Notes: generated from the letters alone by a model not told the origin. DNA of 64,000 nt from Paraburkholderia nodosa (GCF_001718195.1 NZ_MCNV01000024.1:62001-126000); one strand, 5' to 3'; counted from the first letter of the stretch, positions 25,476 through 34,527 are shown. Numbers and translations: made by a program.

Positions 25476-26936
25476 GTGGAATTGAAGACCCTGTTGAAAG
25501 ACGCGGCGCTGTTGCGCCATCAAGCCTATATCGATGGGCAATGGTGCAAGGCCGACTCGGGCGCGAGCTTCGACGTGTTCGACCCGGCGACGGGCGCGTC
25601 GCTCGGCAGCGTGCCTTTGATGGGAGAAGCCGAAACGACGCGAGCCATCGAGGCGGCCAATGCCGCGTGGCCGGCGTGGCGCGTGCGCACGGCCAAGGAG
25701 CGTGCGGCAGTCATGCGCCGCTGGTACGACCTGATGATCGAGCACGCCGACGATCTCGCGCTGATCCTGACCGCGGAACAGGGCAAGCCGCTCGCGGAAG
25801 CGAAAGGCGAGATCGCCTACGGCGCGTCGTTCATCGAGTGGTTCGCCGAGGAAGGCAAACGCGTGGCGGGCGACACGCTAGCGACGCCCGCTTCGGACAA
25901 GCGGCTCGTTGTCATCAAGGAGCCGATCGGCGTTTGCGCCGCCATCACGCCGTGGAATTTCCCCACGGCCATGATTACCCGCAAGGTGGGCCCGGCGCTC
26001 GCGGCAGGCTGCCCGATCGTCGTGAAACCTGCGGAAGCCACGCCGTTCTCCGCGCTCGCATTGGCGGTGCTGGCGGAGCGGGCCGGCGTGCCCAGGGGCG
26101 TGCTCAACGTCGTCACTGGCGATCCCAAGGCGATTGGCGGCGCGATGACCAGCAGTCCCGTGGTTCGCAAGCTGTCGTTTACCGGTTCGACGGGCGTCGG
26201 GAGATTGCTGATGGCGCAAAGCGCGCCCACAGTGAAGAAGGTGACGCTCGAACTCGGCGGCAACGCGCCGTTCATCGTGTTCGACGACGCGGATCTCGAT
26301 GCCGCGGTGGAAGGCGCCATCGCCTCGAAGTACCGCAACAACGGGCAAACGTGCGTCTGTACGAATCGCTTCTACGTGCATGAGCGCGTGTACGACGCGT
26401 TCGCCGCGAAGCTCGCGACAGCCGTTAAGGGGCTGAAGGTCGGGCACGGTACGGAGGGCGGCGTCACGCTCGGACCGCTCATCAACGAGGCAGCGGTCAG
26501 AAAGGTCGAAGCGCATATCGCCGATGCAGTGGACAAAGGCGCGACGCTCGCCACGGGCGGCAAGCGCCACACGCTCGGCTACGGCTTCTTCGAGCCCACG
26601 GTGCTGACCGGCGTCACCGCGCAAATGGATGTAGCGAGAGAAGAGACGTTCGGCCCGCTCGCGCCGCTGTTCCGTTTCTCGAGCGACGAAGAAGTGGTGA
26701 AGCTCGCCAACGACACGGAGTTCGGCCTCGCCGCCTACTTCTACAGCCGCGATATCGGCCGTATCTGGCGCGTGGCCGAGCAACTCGAATACGGCATGGT
26801 GGGCATCAATACCGGATTGATCTCGAACGAGGTCGCGCCGTTCGGCGGCGTCAAGCAATCGGGTCTGGGCCGGGAGGGGTCGCACTACGGCATCGATGAT
26901 TATCTCGTCATCAAGTACCTGTGCATGGCGGTTTGA
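25476..26936 (+). CDS. gabD: Succinate semialdehyde dehydrogenase (GabD/TgnE type)
   Basis: The 486-residue aldehyde dehydrogenase oxidises succinate semialdehyde to succinate. Hallmarks: TPWNFPTAMITRKVGPALAAGCP near 158-180, Glu259 in TLELGGNAP, the nucleophile Cys293 in NNGQTCVCTNRFYVH (with the second Cys two residues on, as in E. coli GabD) and GLGREGSHYGIDDYLVIKY at the end. The start is GTG 25476, chosen for GAAGGAAA six bases upstream and for the usual family length. It follows the GntR gene by 78 bp in the rightward operon. Succinate semialdehyde is the end product of the trigonelline and pyridine routes, so this gene closes the proposed pathway into the TCA cycle. Confidence 0.88.
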   Translation: MELKTLLKDAALLRHQAYIDGQWCKADSGASFDVFDPATGASLGSVPLMGEAETTRAIEAANAAWPAWRVRTAKERAAVMRRWYDLMIEHADDLALILTAEQGKPLAEAKGEIAYGASFIEWFAEEGKRVAGDTLATPASDKRLVVIKEPIGVCAAITPWNFPTAMITRKVGPALAAGCPIVVKPAEATPFSALALAVLAERAGVPRGVLNVVTGDPKAIGGAMTSSPVVRKLSFTGSTGVGRLLMAQSAPTVKKVTLELGGNAPFIVFDDADLDAAVEGAIASKYRNNGQTCVCTNRFYVHERVYDAFAAKLATAVKGLKVGHGTEGGVTLGPLINEAAVRKVEAHIADAVDKGATLATGGKRHTLGYGFFEPTVLTGVTAQMDVAREETFGPLAPLFRFSSDEEVVKLANDTEFGLAAYFYSRDIGRIWRVAEQLEYGMVGINTGLISNEVAPFGGVKQSGLGREGSHYGIDDYLVIKYLCMAV

Positions 26937-26975
26937 TCGCCGGATTCACACAAAAAAGAATGGGGACACGCCGCC

Positions 26976-28349
26976 ATGAATACGTCGTCATCAAGCAGCG
27001 CCGAGGTCGCGCTGGAACGCGCGCAAAGCGAAGCGGACTACCGCTTCGATCCCGCTTCCGTTGCGATACCCACTCGCGTGACGGTGCGAGTCGTCGCGAT
27101 CTGCCTTGCGATGATCCTTGCCGAAGGCTATGACGTCGCGATTTACGGGGCGGTGCTGCCCATGCTCACGCATGGCACCGACTGGTCCTTGTCGGCGCTG
27201 CAACTCGGCGCGATCGCAAGCTGCTCGCTGGCGGGCATGATGATCGGCGCCATGGGTGCGGGCACGCTCAGCGACATGATCGGCCGGCGCCGCATGCTGC
27301 TCGGCAGTGCGGCGCTTTTCTCCGCGATGATGGCGGCCGCCGCGCTCGCGCCCACGCCAGCCTGGTTCGTCGTCGCGCGGATCGTGGGCGGACTCGGGCT
27401 TGGCGGCGTCGTGCCGACCGCGGCGGCGCTCACGGTCGAATACTCGCCGCCTGGGCGCCGTTCTTTCAACTATGCCTTGATTTACACGGGATATTCGCTG
27501 GGCGGCATTCTGGTCGCGCTGCTCGCGATGAACTGGTTGCCGACGCACGGCTGGCGGTTGCTGTTCGGTGTGGGCGCCGCGCCGCTCATCCTCGTGGCGC
27601 TCACGGCGCGCCATTTGCCGGAGTCGCTGGAGTTCCTGCTGGCGAGAAACCGCATCGCAGAGGCACGCGGCGTTGCACAAGCGCTCGGCATTCGACATTC
27701 GGCGCTAGAGAACGAAACCGGGGCGCGGGCCGTGCACGCTATGAATGCTGAAAAAGCCGCGCCGATTCGCGCGCTCTTCGACGCGTCCACCGTGCGCGCC
27801 ACCCTGGCGTTCTGGATCGCGATGTTCATGGGCTTGCTTTTGCTCTACGGTCTGAGCACCTGGCTGCCGCAACTCATGCGCAAGGCCGGCTTCCCGCTCG
27901 GATCGAGCCTTGCATTGCTGGTGGTACTCAATTCAACCGCGGCTTTGGGCTCGCTGCTTGGTGGCGCGGTGGCCGACCGCCTGGGTTCGAAGTGCGTGGT
28001 CAGCGTGCTCTACCTGCTCGCCGCAGCCAGCCTGTGCGCACTGCCGTTCGCCCATGGCACGCTGCAAACCTATGTGCTCGTGGGCATTGCCGGGGTAGGC
28101 ACGATCGGCAACACGATGCTGCTTGGCGCGTACATCACGCGCTACTATCCGCCCCGCAACCGGGCGACGGGCATTGGCTGGGCGCTGGGAATAGGGCGTT
28201 TCGGCGCAATCGCCGGGCCGCTGATCGGCGGCGCGCTGGCACAGGCGGGCGCGCCGCTGCCGTGGAACTTCTACGCATTTGCGGGCGCGGGCCTCGCAGC
28301 GGCGCTTGCTGTGCTTGCCGTTCCCAGGCAGGTTGCAGATAGCGAGTAA
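26976..28349 (+). CDS. MFS transporter, aromatic acid:H+ symporter (AAHS) type
   Basis: The 457-residue MFS protein has twelve membrane segments. The first segment carries the AAHS mark AEGYDVAIYGAVLPML (acidic residue in helix 1); the loop 2-3 motif GTLSDMIGRRRMLLG follows, and the second-half repeat is GGAVADRLGSKCVV. AAHS carriers take up benzoate, nicotinate and similar acids with protons. It ends the rightward operon, followed by a strong terminator. With an NCS1 permease and an ABC importer also in the cluster it is the third carrier; a pyridine carboxylate is a plausible ligand, by context only. Confidence 0.86.
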   Translation: MNTSSSSSAEVALERAQSEADYRFDPASVAIPTRVTVRVVAICLAMILAEGYDVAIYGAVLPMLTHGTDWSLSALQLGAIASCSLAGMMIGAMGAGTLSDMIGRRRMLLGSAALFSAMMAAAALAPTPAWFVVARIVGGLGLGGVVPTAAALTVEYSPPGRRSFNYALIYTGYSLGGILVALLAMNWLPTHGWRLLFGVGAAPLILVALTARHLPESLEFLLARNRIAEARGVAQALGIRHSALENETGARAVHAMNAEKAAPIRALFDASTVRATLAFWIAMFMGLLLLYGLSTWLPQLMRKAGFPLGSSLALLVVLNSTAALGSLLGGAVADRLGSKCVVSVLYLLAAASLCALPFAHGTLQTYVLVGIAGVGTIGNTMLLGAYITRYYPPRNRATGIGWALGIGRFGAIAGPLIGGALAQAGAPLPWNFYAFAGAGLAAALAVLAVPRQVADSE

Positions 28350-28365
28350 CTCAATGCTGAAAGTG

Positions 28366-28407
28366 AAAAGCGGAGACCGGATTCAATATCCGGTCTCCGC
28401 TTTTTTT
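28366..28407 (+). terminator. Strong Rho-independent terminator, probably bidirectional
   Basis: A 17-base perfect stem (28366-28382 with 28388-28404) around a five-base loop starts AAAAGCGGAGACC and ends in seven T. The A-run on the left gives a shorter T-run on the opposite strand, so it may also stop the convergent dehydrogenase gene. Confidence 0.92.
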
Positions 28408-28438
28408 ACCGCTTCAATCGTGCGCGTTGCGCCTTGCC

Positions 28439-29884
28439 CTATGCCACTGCCATTCCGCTCGTCGCGGCAATCGCCCATTGCGGCGCATCCTGCAACGCAA
28501 CGGGGCGCAGGAAGCGCTCGATGGCCGCATAACCGACCGAGGTGGTTTGCGGCTGCGTCGAAGCGGGCCACGGGCCGCCATGCTGCTGCGCATCGCACAC
28601 GGCAACGCCCGTCGGCACGCCGCCGAACAGCACGCGACCTGCGATACGTTGCGCAGCGACTGCGAGCGCACGATTTTCCGGCGTATCGGCTTGCGCGCCC
28701 CACAGCGTGACCGTGAGCGAACCTTCGACCGCGGCGAGCACGTCGAGCGTCTGCGCTTCGTCACGCACCTTCACGATCAGCGCGGCCGGGCCGAACATCT
28801 CTTCGTGCAGCGCCGCGTTGGCGATGAACGTCTGCGCGTCGGTTTCGAACAGACGCGGCGCGGGCGCTGCGGATTGCTCGTCGTCTGCCGGTGCGGCCAG
28901 ACGCACGCGCACGCCCGCCTGGCTCGCGATATGCGCCGCGGCGCCTTCGAAACCGTGGCGCATGGCGGACGTGAGCATGGCATGCGGCTTTTGCGCGGAC
29001 AACGCTTGCGCCAGCGCCTGTGCGAAGCGCTCGCCGTCGGCGTCGTCGCGCACGACGATCAACCCGGGGCTCGTGCAGAACTGGCCGCAGCCCATCGTGA
29101 TCGAAGCGGCGAGGGTGGCGGCGGGCGTATCGACGCCTTCCGCAAGGGCTTGCGGCAGCACGACGAGCGGATTGATCGAGCCGAGTTCCCCATAAAACGG
29201 AATCGGCCGGCGACGCGCATTGGCCGCGCGCCACAGGGCCACGCCGCCCTGATACGAACCCGTGAACGCCACCGCCGCGACATCGGCGTGACCGACGAGA
29301 TGCACGGCCGCTTCGCGCGACGCCTGATCGACGAACGCGATCACGCCTTCGGGCAGGCCTTGTTCGCGCAGCACCCGCGCGGCGAGCGCATGCACGCGGC
29401 GCGACAGTTCGGGATGGCCCGAGTGCGGCTTGACGATCACCGTGCAACCCGCGGCGAGCGCCGAGGCCGTATCGCCGCCGAGCACCGAGAACGCGAACGG
29501 GAAATTGCTCGCCGAGAACATCGCCACCGGCCCGAGCGGCAGTTGCACGCGCGTGAGGTGCGGGCGGCCTGCTGGCGGCGCGCCGGGAACGGCCGCGTCG
29601 TCGACGTGGCGATTGGCGATGCCTGCTTCCACGCGCTCGGCAAAGCCGCGCAGTTGAAACGCGGTGCGCGCGAGTTCGCCATTCAAACGCGCGGCGCCAA
29701 GCGACGTTTCTTCGTCCGCAATGGCGACGAGCTGCGCGGCGTCGCGTTCGAGCGCGTCGGCGAGGCCGCGCAGCAGGGCGCTGCGCACGGCACGCGAAGC
29801 CGCGCCGTAAAGGGCCTGTGCTTCACGCGCGAGCGCGGCGGCTTCGTCGATACGCGCGAAAGACGCGTTGTTTTCTGTCTGCAT
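28439..29884 (-). CDS. 2-oxoglutarate semialdehyde (2,5-dioxovalerate) dehydrogenase
   Basis: The 481-residue aldehyde dehydrogenase belongs to the NADP-linked KGSADH group, marked by SASNFPFAFSVLGGDTASALAAGC near 125-150, FYGELGSINPLVVLP with the catalytic Glu, and MGCGQFCTSPGL with the nucleophile Cys. These enzymes oxidise 2-oxoglutarate semialdehyde to 2-oxoglutarate, the last step of the Weimberg pathway for pentoses and of the glucarate/galactarate and hydroxyproline routes. The ATG at 29884 has GGAGTG upstream. It lies 17 bp after an FAH-family dehydratase gene, the preceding step in the Weimberg pathway, so this pairing points to a pentose origin. Confidence 0.85.
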   Translation of the reverse strand: MQTENNASFARIDEAAALAREAQALYGAASRAVRSALLRGLADALERDAAQLVAIADEETSLGAARLNGELARTAFQLRGFAERVEAGIANRHVDDAAVPGAPPAGRPHLTRVQLPLGPVAMFSASNFPFAFSVLGGDTASALAAGCTVIVKPHSGHPELSRRVHALAARVLREQGLPEGVIAFVDQASREAAVHLVGHADVAAVAFTGSYQGGVALWRAANARRRPIPFYGELGSINPLVVLPQALAEGVDTPAATLAASITMGCGQFCTSPGLIVVRDDADGERFAQALAQALSAQKPHAMLTSAMRHGFEGAAAHIASQAGVRVRLAAPADDEQSAAPAPRLFETDAQTFIANAALHEEMFGPAALIVKVRDEAQTLDVLAAVEGSLTVTLWGAQADTPENRALAVAAQRIAGRVLFGGVPTGVAVCDAQQHGGPWPASTQPQTTSVGYAAIERFLRPVALQDAPQWAIAATSGMAVA

Positions 29885-29901
29885 TCCGAATTCACTCCAG
29901 A

Positions 29902-31077
29902 TTAAAAAAGACCGCGCTCGGCGAGATTGGTATAAAGAGCGCGCACGCCGAACGTCCACGGTTCGATTTCGGTGCAAAGGCGCACGGTGTTGACGATGGC
30001 GCCAAGCGGCGGCGCGCTGATCGTGACCCGGTCGCCAAGGTGATGCGTGAAGCCGCCGCCGGGCGCGTCGCGGTCCTTGATCGGCGAGAACATCGTGCCG
30101 AGGAACAGCATGAAACCGTCCGGATACTGATGGTGGCGGCCCCATGCCTGCGAAACGAGGTCGAGCGGATCGCGGCTGATTTCCTGCATGTGGCTCACGC
30201 CTTCGAGCAGGAAGTTGTCGTCGGCGCCTTCCACGCGAAGCGAGACGCTGGTGGTACGAACCGCGTCGAGCGTGAAGCCTTCATCGAACAGACGAATGAA
30301 CGGACCGATTGCGCACGAGCCGTTGTTGTCCTTGCATTTGCCGAGCAGCAGGGCCGAGCGGCCTTCGATGTCGCGCAAATTGACGTCGTTGCCGAGCGTC
30401 GCCCCGACCACCTCGCCGCGGCTGTTGACCGCGAGCACGACCTCGGGCTCGGGGTTATTCCACGCCGAGGCGGGATGCAGGCCGATATCGGCGCCGAAGC
30501 CCACGGAGGACATCGGCTGGGACTTCGAGAACACCTCGGCGTCCGGCCCAATACCGACTTCCATGTATTGCGACCACGCACCACGGCGCTGAAGTTCTTC
30601 CTTCAGCTTGATCGCGGCCTCGGACCCCGGCTTGATTTTCGAAAGATCGGCGCCGATCAGCTTCGTGATTTCGGTGCGCACGTCCTGGGCTTTGGCGGGA
30701 TCGCCACCGGCCTGTTCTTCGATCACGCGTTCCAGAAGACTCACGGCGAACGTCACGCCACACGCCTTGATGGCCTGCAGATCACAGGGCGCGAGCAGCC
30801 AGGGGCGATCCGCGGGGCGATCGCCCGTGAAGCTGTGTTCGAGCAGCGCCTCGGCCGTGCCCAGCGGCTCGCCTGGCGTATGCCGCACGACATCGAGCAG
30901 ATCGTCGTATTCGAACAAGTCGGCCGTGGTGGGGGCCACCTGCGAAATATCGAAGACCATGCCGCCGCGCACCACGACGACGCACGGCCCGTCACCCTCC
31001 GGCGTGGGCCGCCAGACACGGCCGACGAGCAGCGCGCTATCGAGATCGTGCGGGAGATAAGCGGATGTTGAGGACAT
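29902..31077 (-). CDS. FAH-family 2-keto-3-deoxy-pentonate dehydratase (XylX-like)
   Basis: The 391-residue fumarylacetoacetate hydrolase family protein has a long N-terminal domain (LPHDLDSALLVGRVWRPT) typical of the XylX/AraD-type dehydratases. The metal site is visible as HPASAWNNPEPEVVLAVNSRGEVVGATLGNDVNLRDIEGRS in two blocks, with Glu-Pro-Glu and the later Asp. The predicted reaction converts 2-keto-3-deoxy-pentonate to 2-oxoglutarate semialdehyde. The start at 31077 is the first Met of the conserved domain; the longer frame to 31851 runs antisense through the porin gene. It is in an operon with the semialdehyde dehydrogenase. Alternative: a diketo acid hydrolase of the fucose or rhamnose routes. 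Confidence 0.78.
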   Translation of the reverse strand: MSSTSAYLPHDLDSALLVGRVWRPTPEGDGPCVVVVRGGMVFDISQVAPTTADLFEYDDLLDVVRHTPGEPLGTAEALLEHSFTGDRPADRPWLLAPCDLQAIKACGVTFAVSLLERVIEEQAGGDPAKAQDVRTEITKLIGADLSKIKPGSEAAIKLKEELQRRGAWSQYMEVGIGPDAEVFSKSQPMSSVGFGADIGLHPASAWNNPEPEVVLAVNSRGEVVGATLGNDVNLRDIEGRSALLLGKCKDNNGSCAIGPFIRLFDEGFTLDAVRTTSVSLRVEGADDNFLLEGVSHMQEISRDPLDLVSQAWGRHHQYPDGFMLFLGTMFSPIKDRDAPGGGFTHHLGDRVTISAPPLGAIVNTVRLCTEIEPWTFGVRALYTNLAERGLF

Positions 31078-31217
31078 GGCGGGCGTTCCGGATTGAGCGT
31101 GGCGACACGCATCGTAGGGCGGATGCGCGTGCGCGTCCAAAGGAACGCCTCTTTGTCCAACTGGCTGGACGATCGGCCGCCGCGGAAGAATGACCCGGCG
31201 ACGGCCCGTAATGCGGG

Positions 31218-32447
31218 TTAGAACAGGTGCTTGATGCCGGCCGACACCGCAACCTGATTCGAGGTTGTCGAGGGCGAGAGATAGCCGATGTCCGCGACTG
31301 CCTGGCGGCCCCACGAATCGACCCCGCTCGCATGCTGGTAGGCAGCCGTCACATACAGCTCGGTGGCTTTCGAGAGCGAGTAGCCGGTGCCCAGATTCCA
31401 CTGCTCGTAGCGCGCGCCGCCCGTACCGTTCAGGTTGCCGCCGTTCGTGTAATCGAACGAAGTGCCGACGCGCAGGAAGGGCGTGACCTGGTAGCGCACG
31501 CTCGCCCCCACCGTATTGAACGAGGCCGTGCCATGGTAGTTCTGCGTGTTCAGCGCGGCAGTGGCGCCGAGATCGCGGTATTGCGTGTTCGACCAGGCGA
31601 GGCCCAGGATGGCGGAGCCGATCGTCCAGGTCGAGGCCACGGCGACCGTCTGTTGCGTGCGGGCGGACGCGAATCCCGAGATGGACGGGTTCGATGCCGG
31701 CGTCGTGGCGGACCCGGCGGAGCCGAGATTGTTGCCGGTGGCACTCGCATTCGCATTGGTGCCATAGAGCGAAGTGTTCGGATTGCGCGCGTTGATGATC
31801 GATGCCGCGACGGCAACGCTCGGCCCGGTATAGCTGAAGCCCGCGGACCAATACTGATTCTGCGTGAAGTTGCCGGCTATTCCGCCCAGGCTGTACAGCG
31901 CGCCGAACCGGAATCCTCCAAAGGAGTCCGAACTGTACTTGACCGCGTTGTTGATGCGGTGCGTGAAATTCAGATTGTCATAGTCGGCCGGATGGATCGC
32001 GAGGTTGCCGAAGTACCAGGCATAGAGCAGCGGCGACACATAATCCACCGCGGCGTCCGACTGACGCCCGAGCGATGCGGTACCGTAGTTGGGCGCGGTG
32101 ACCCCGATCCAGGCCTGACGGCCGAACAGGGTGCCGCCCTGGCCGAGCGTGCCATTGCTGACGCTGAAGCCGCTTTCGAGCACGAACAGCGTCTTCACGC
32201 TGCCGCCCAGATCTTCGATGCCTTTCAGGCCCCAGCGGCTCGAACTCGGGCCCGAGGTGCCGCTGTCGAACTGGGCGACCTGCCCGCCGCCTGTGGGCTT
32301 GCCACCGGCAGGCGTTGCCGCCGTCTGAACGTTGTTCGTGTACGTCACGTTGCCCGTGACGATCCCGTAGAGCGTCACGCTGCTTTGGGCATAGGCGGCG
32401 ACGGGCGACAGTGCGATGGTAGTGAGCGCGAGAAGTGTTTTTTTCAT
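31218..32447 (-). CDS. Gram-negative outer-membrane porin (Burkholderiales type)
   Basis: This is a 409-residue porin with a signal peptide (MKKTLLALTTIALSP start, cleavage after AYA), mature start QSSVTLYGIVTGN, the SSRWGLKGIEDLGG and SLGRQSDAAVDY blocks, alternating beta strands throughout, and the terminal KHLF needed for insertion into the outer membrane. It is a sixteen-strand trimeric general porin by family. An insert rich in Ala, Asn, Ser and Gly (about residues 225-250) is likely an extracellular loop. It lies upstream of the Weimberg pair in the same direction with a 140-bp gap, so it may serve sugar-acid uptake or be independent. Confidence 0.9.
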   Translation of the reverse strand: MKKTLLALTTIALSPVAAYAQSSVTLYGIVTGNVTYTNNVQTAATPAGGKPTGGGQVAQFDSGTSGPSSSRWGLKGIEDLGGSVKTLFVLESGFSVSNGTLGQGGTLFGRQAWIGVTAPNYGTASLGRQSDAAVDYVSPLLYAWYFGNLAIHPADYDNLNFTHRINNAVKYSSDSFGGFRFGALYSLGGIAGNFTQNQYWSAGFSYTGPSVAVAASIINARNPNTSLYGTNANASATGNNLGSAGSATTPASNPSISGFASARTQQTVAVASTWTIGSAILGLAWSNTQYRDLGATAALNTQNYHGTASFNTVGASVRYQVTPFLRVGTSFDYTNGGNLNGTGGARYEQWNLGTGYSLSKATELYVTAAYQHASGVDSWGRQAVADIGYLSPSTTSNQVAVSAGIKHLF

Positions 32448-32503
32448 GGTTGTGGGCTTGTCAAGCCGTGGTCGAGGCTAAGGCATCGGAAACATCGAAA
32501 GAG

Positions 32504-33331
32504 TTAATGCGGGAAGTAGTCGGGCAGGCGATAGCCCCGGTAGGTCGGGTTGCGCAGGATTGCCGCGCGGAATTCATCTGAACGATAGGCCGCGACGATA
32601 TCGGCCGTTTCCTGCGAATTACGGTTCGCCGATTTGACGACCACTTGATTCACGTAAGGTGAGCGCATTTGCTCGAGTGCCAGTGCTTCGGTCAGACGGT
32701 GCCCGCTGGAAATGGCGAAGTTGCCCTGGATGGCTGCGAAATCGACGTCTTCGAGCGCACGCGGCGCCTGTGCGGTTTCGAGCGGGACGATGCGAATGCC
32801 GGCGGGATTGGCGACCACGTCACGCTCCGAAACATCCACGGGATTGGGATTCTCGCGAATGCGGATCCAGCCAATCTCTTGAAGAATCTTGAGCGCGCGT
32901 TCGAGGTTGACGGGGTCGTTTGGCACAGCGACCGTTGCGCCGGCCTTCACCTCGGAGAGCGAATGGTGGCGGGTCGAGTAGAGGCCCATGGGGGGCGTCG
33001 GCACTTGCACGACGCTGACAAGGTCGGTGCCGTTCCGGTCGTTGTATGCCTTCAGATAGACGCTGTGCTGCATCACGTCGGCGGCGATTTCGCCGTGCCA
33101 CACAGCCTGGTTCGCTTCAAGCCCAGTGCTGAAGTTCACGTACTGGATGGTGTAACCCTTGCGCTTGAGTTGTGGCTCGACGCCTTCCCGGAATTCGTCG
33201 GCATACGGTCCGGGAACAAAGCCGACTCGCAGCACGTGCGCGGCATTTTCGGCGGCGTGGGCAGCCGGCGATGGCAGCGCAAACAGCGTGATAATGGAGA
33301 ATAACGTTTGGATAACTAATCGATGTCGCAT
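32504..33331 (-). CDS. MetQ/NlpA-family substrate-binding protein, non-lipoprotein form
   Basis: This 275-residue protein matches the methionine ABC transporter binding family (VLRVGFVPGPYADEF, VWHGEIAADVMQHSVYLKAYNDRNG, GATVAVPNDPVNLERALKILQEIGWI, PYVNQVVVKSANRNS). Family members are usually lipoproteins, but here the leader MRHRLVIQTLFSIITLF ends at AHA with no lipobox Cys. No MetN or MetI gene is adjacent, so it must rely on components elsewhere. It is divergent from an SsuA-like binding protein gene, which places it at the edge of the organosulfur region. The ATG at 33331 replaces a longer frame that starts at 33391. Confidence 0.82.
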   Translation of the reverse strand: MRHRLVIQTLFSIITLFALPSPAAHAAENAAHVLRVGFVPGPYADEFREGVEPQLKRKGYTIQYVNFSTGLEANQAVWHGEIAADVMQHSVYLKAYNDRNGTDLVSVVQVPTPPMGLYSTRHHSLSEVKAGATVAVPNDPVNLERALKILQEIGWIRIRENPNPVDVSERDVVANPAGIRIVPLETAQAPRALEDVDFAAIQGNFAISSGHRLTEALALEQMRSPYVNQVVVKSANRNSQETADIVAAYRSDEFRAAILRNPTYRGYRLPDYFPH

Positions 33332-33547
33332 GATGTGTGACTTGATGGTTTGGAAAGGCCGATTATGGTTGGGCCCTTTGCGGACGGCCAATATTTAATC
33401 GAGATTTACATATCGGCCACGCGCAGGGATTACGAGGCGGCGTGGTTATCTTTAGCGGGAATTAGAAGCGCAGGATTCGATGGTTTTCACGCTGCCGCGC
33501 GGCTTATAACATTGGCTTCTTTCTATCTATTGCCGAGGCAGCCACGC

Positions 33548-34510
33548 ATGAACGCACGCCGCAACTTCATTCGAATCTCAGCCGCAGCCGCTGCGCTCGC
33601 CGCGTTGCCGGTGCTCGGCGCGCTTCCCGCGCGCGCGGCCAGCGCATCGCGTACGTTGCGCGTAGGCAATCAGAAAGGTTATCTGAGTTTGCTGAAAGGA
33701 CGCGGAACGCTGGAGAAACGGCTTGCTCCCCTCGGCGTCGCGGTCACATGGACAGAGTTCGATGCAGGCCCGGTGCAACTCGAAGCCCTCAACGTAGGCT
33801 CGATCGACTTTGGCGACGTGGGCGAGGCGCCGCCCATCTTCGCGCAGGCGGCCGGTGCGCCGCTCGCTTATGTCGCGGCCACGGTGCCGCGGCCGCAGGC
33901 GGAAGCGGTGCTCGTGCCGCACGCCTCGGCCATTCGCAGCGTGACTGATCTCAAGGGCAAGACCATCGCGCTCAATCGCGGCAGCAACGTCCATTATTTC
34001 CTCGTCAAGCTGCTGCAGGCGCACAACATTCAGTATGGTGACGTGAAAATCGTGTTCCTGGCGCCCGCGGACGCGCGCGCGGCGTTCGAGCGCGGCGCCA
34101 TCGATGCGTGGGTAATCTGGGATCCGTTTCTCGCCGCCGCGCAAAAGACCCTCGATGCGCGCATTCTCGCCGATGCGAGCGGCGTGGTCGGCAACCGCGC
34201 CTACTATTTTTCGTCGCTCAGCTACGCAAAACAGAACCCGGATGTCATCAAGATCCTCATCGACGAATTGAGCCAGATCGATCAGTGGGGGCAGGCCAAC
34301 CGGGCCGCGCTCGCCACGCAGCTTGCGCAAGTATGGGGCTTGCCGAACGACGTGGTCAGCGAGGCGATCGGGCGCGCGCAGTTCGGCACGGGGCCGATCA
34401 CGAAAGCCATCCTCGCCGAGCAGCAGCAAATCGCCAATACCTTCTTCGACCTCAAGCTGATTCCGAAGCGCGTGAACGTGCTCGAAGCGGCAGCGCCAGG
34501 CATCGTTTAG
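33548..34510 (+). CDS. Aliphatic sulfonate-type ABC binding protein (SsuA-like)
   Basis: The 320-residue periplasmic protein has a leader with two Arg near the N-terminus (NARRNFIRISAAAAALAALP, cleavage after ARA). The mature part fits SsuA: RVGNQKGYLSLLKGRGTLEKRL, VTWTEFDAGPVQLEALNVGSIDFGDVGEAPPIFAQAAG, GKTIALNRGSNVHYFLVKLL and AIDAWVIWDPFLAAAQ. GAGG precedes ATG 33548. No ATPase or permease gene follows; a terminator comes directly after. It probably feeds a sulfonate importer encoded elsewhere. It is divergent from the MetQ-like gene, with 216 bp of shared promoter region containing several ATAAC elements. Confidence 0.86.
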   Translation: MNARRNFIRISAAAAALAALPVLGALPARAASASRTLRVGNQKGYLSLLKGRGTLEKRLAPLGVAVTWTEFDAGPVQLEALNVGSIDFGDVGEAPPIFAQAAGAPLAYVAATVPRPQAEAVLVPHASAIRSVTDLKGKTIALNRGSNVHYFLVKLLQAHNIQYGDVKIVFLAPADARAAFERGAIDAWVIWDPFLAAAQKTLDARILADASGVVGNRAYYFSSLSYAKQNPDVIKILIDELSQIDQWGQANRAALATQLAQVWGLPNDVVSEAIGRAQFGTGPITKAILAEQQQIANTFFDLKLIPKRVNVLEAAAPGIV

Positions 34511-34527
34511 CGTGACGATTTTTCATC

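Noticed and set aside
29902..31077. L-fucose-pathway diketo acid hydrolase (LRA6-like) as function of the FAH protein
   Set aside because: The long N-terminal domain and the adjacent 2-oxoglutarate semialdehyde dehydrogenase favour a pentonate-type dehydratase; kept only as an alternative.
31078..31851. Extension of the FAH-family protein into the porin region
   Set aside because: It is a shifted frame of the porin gene; the conserved domain begins right at the ATG at 31077.
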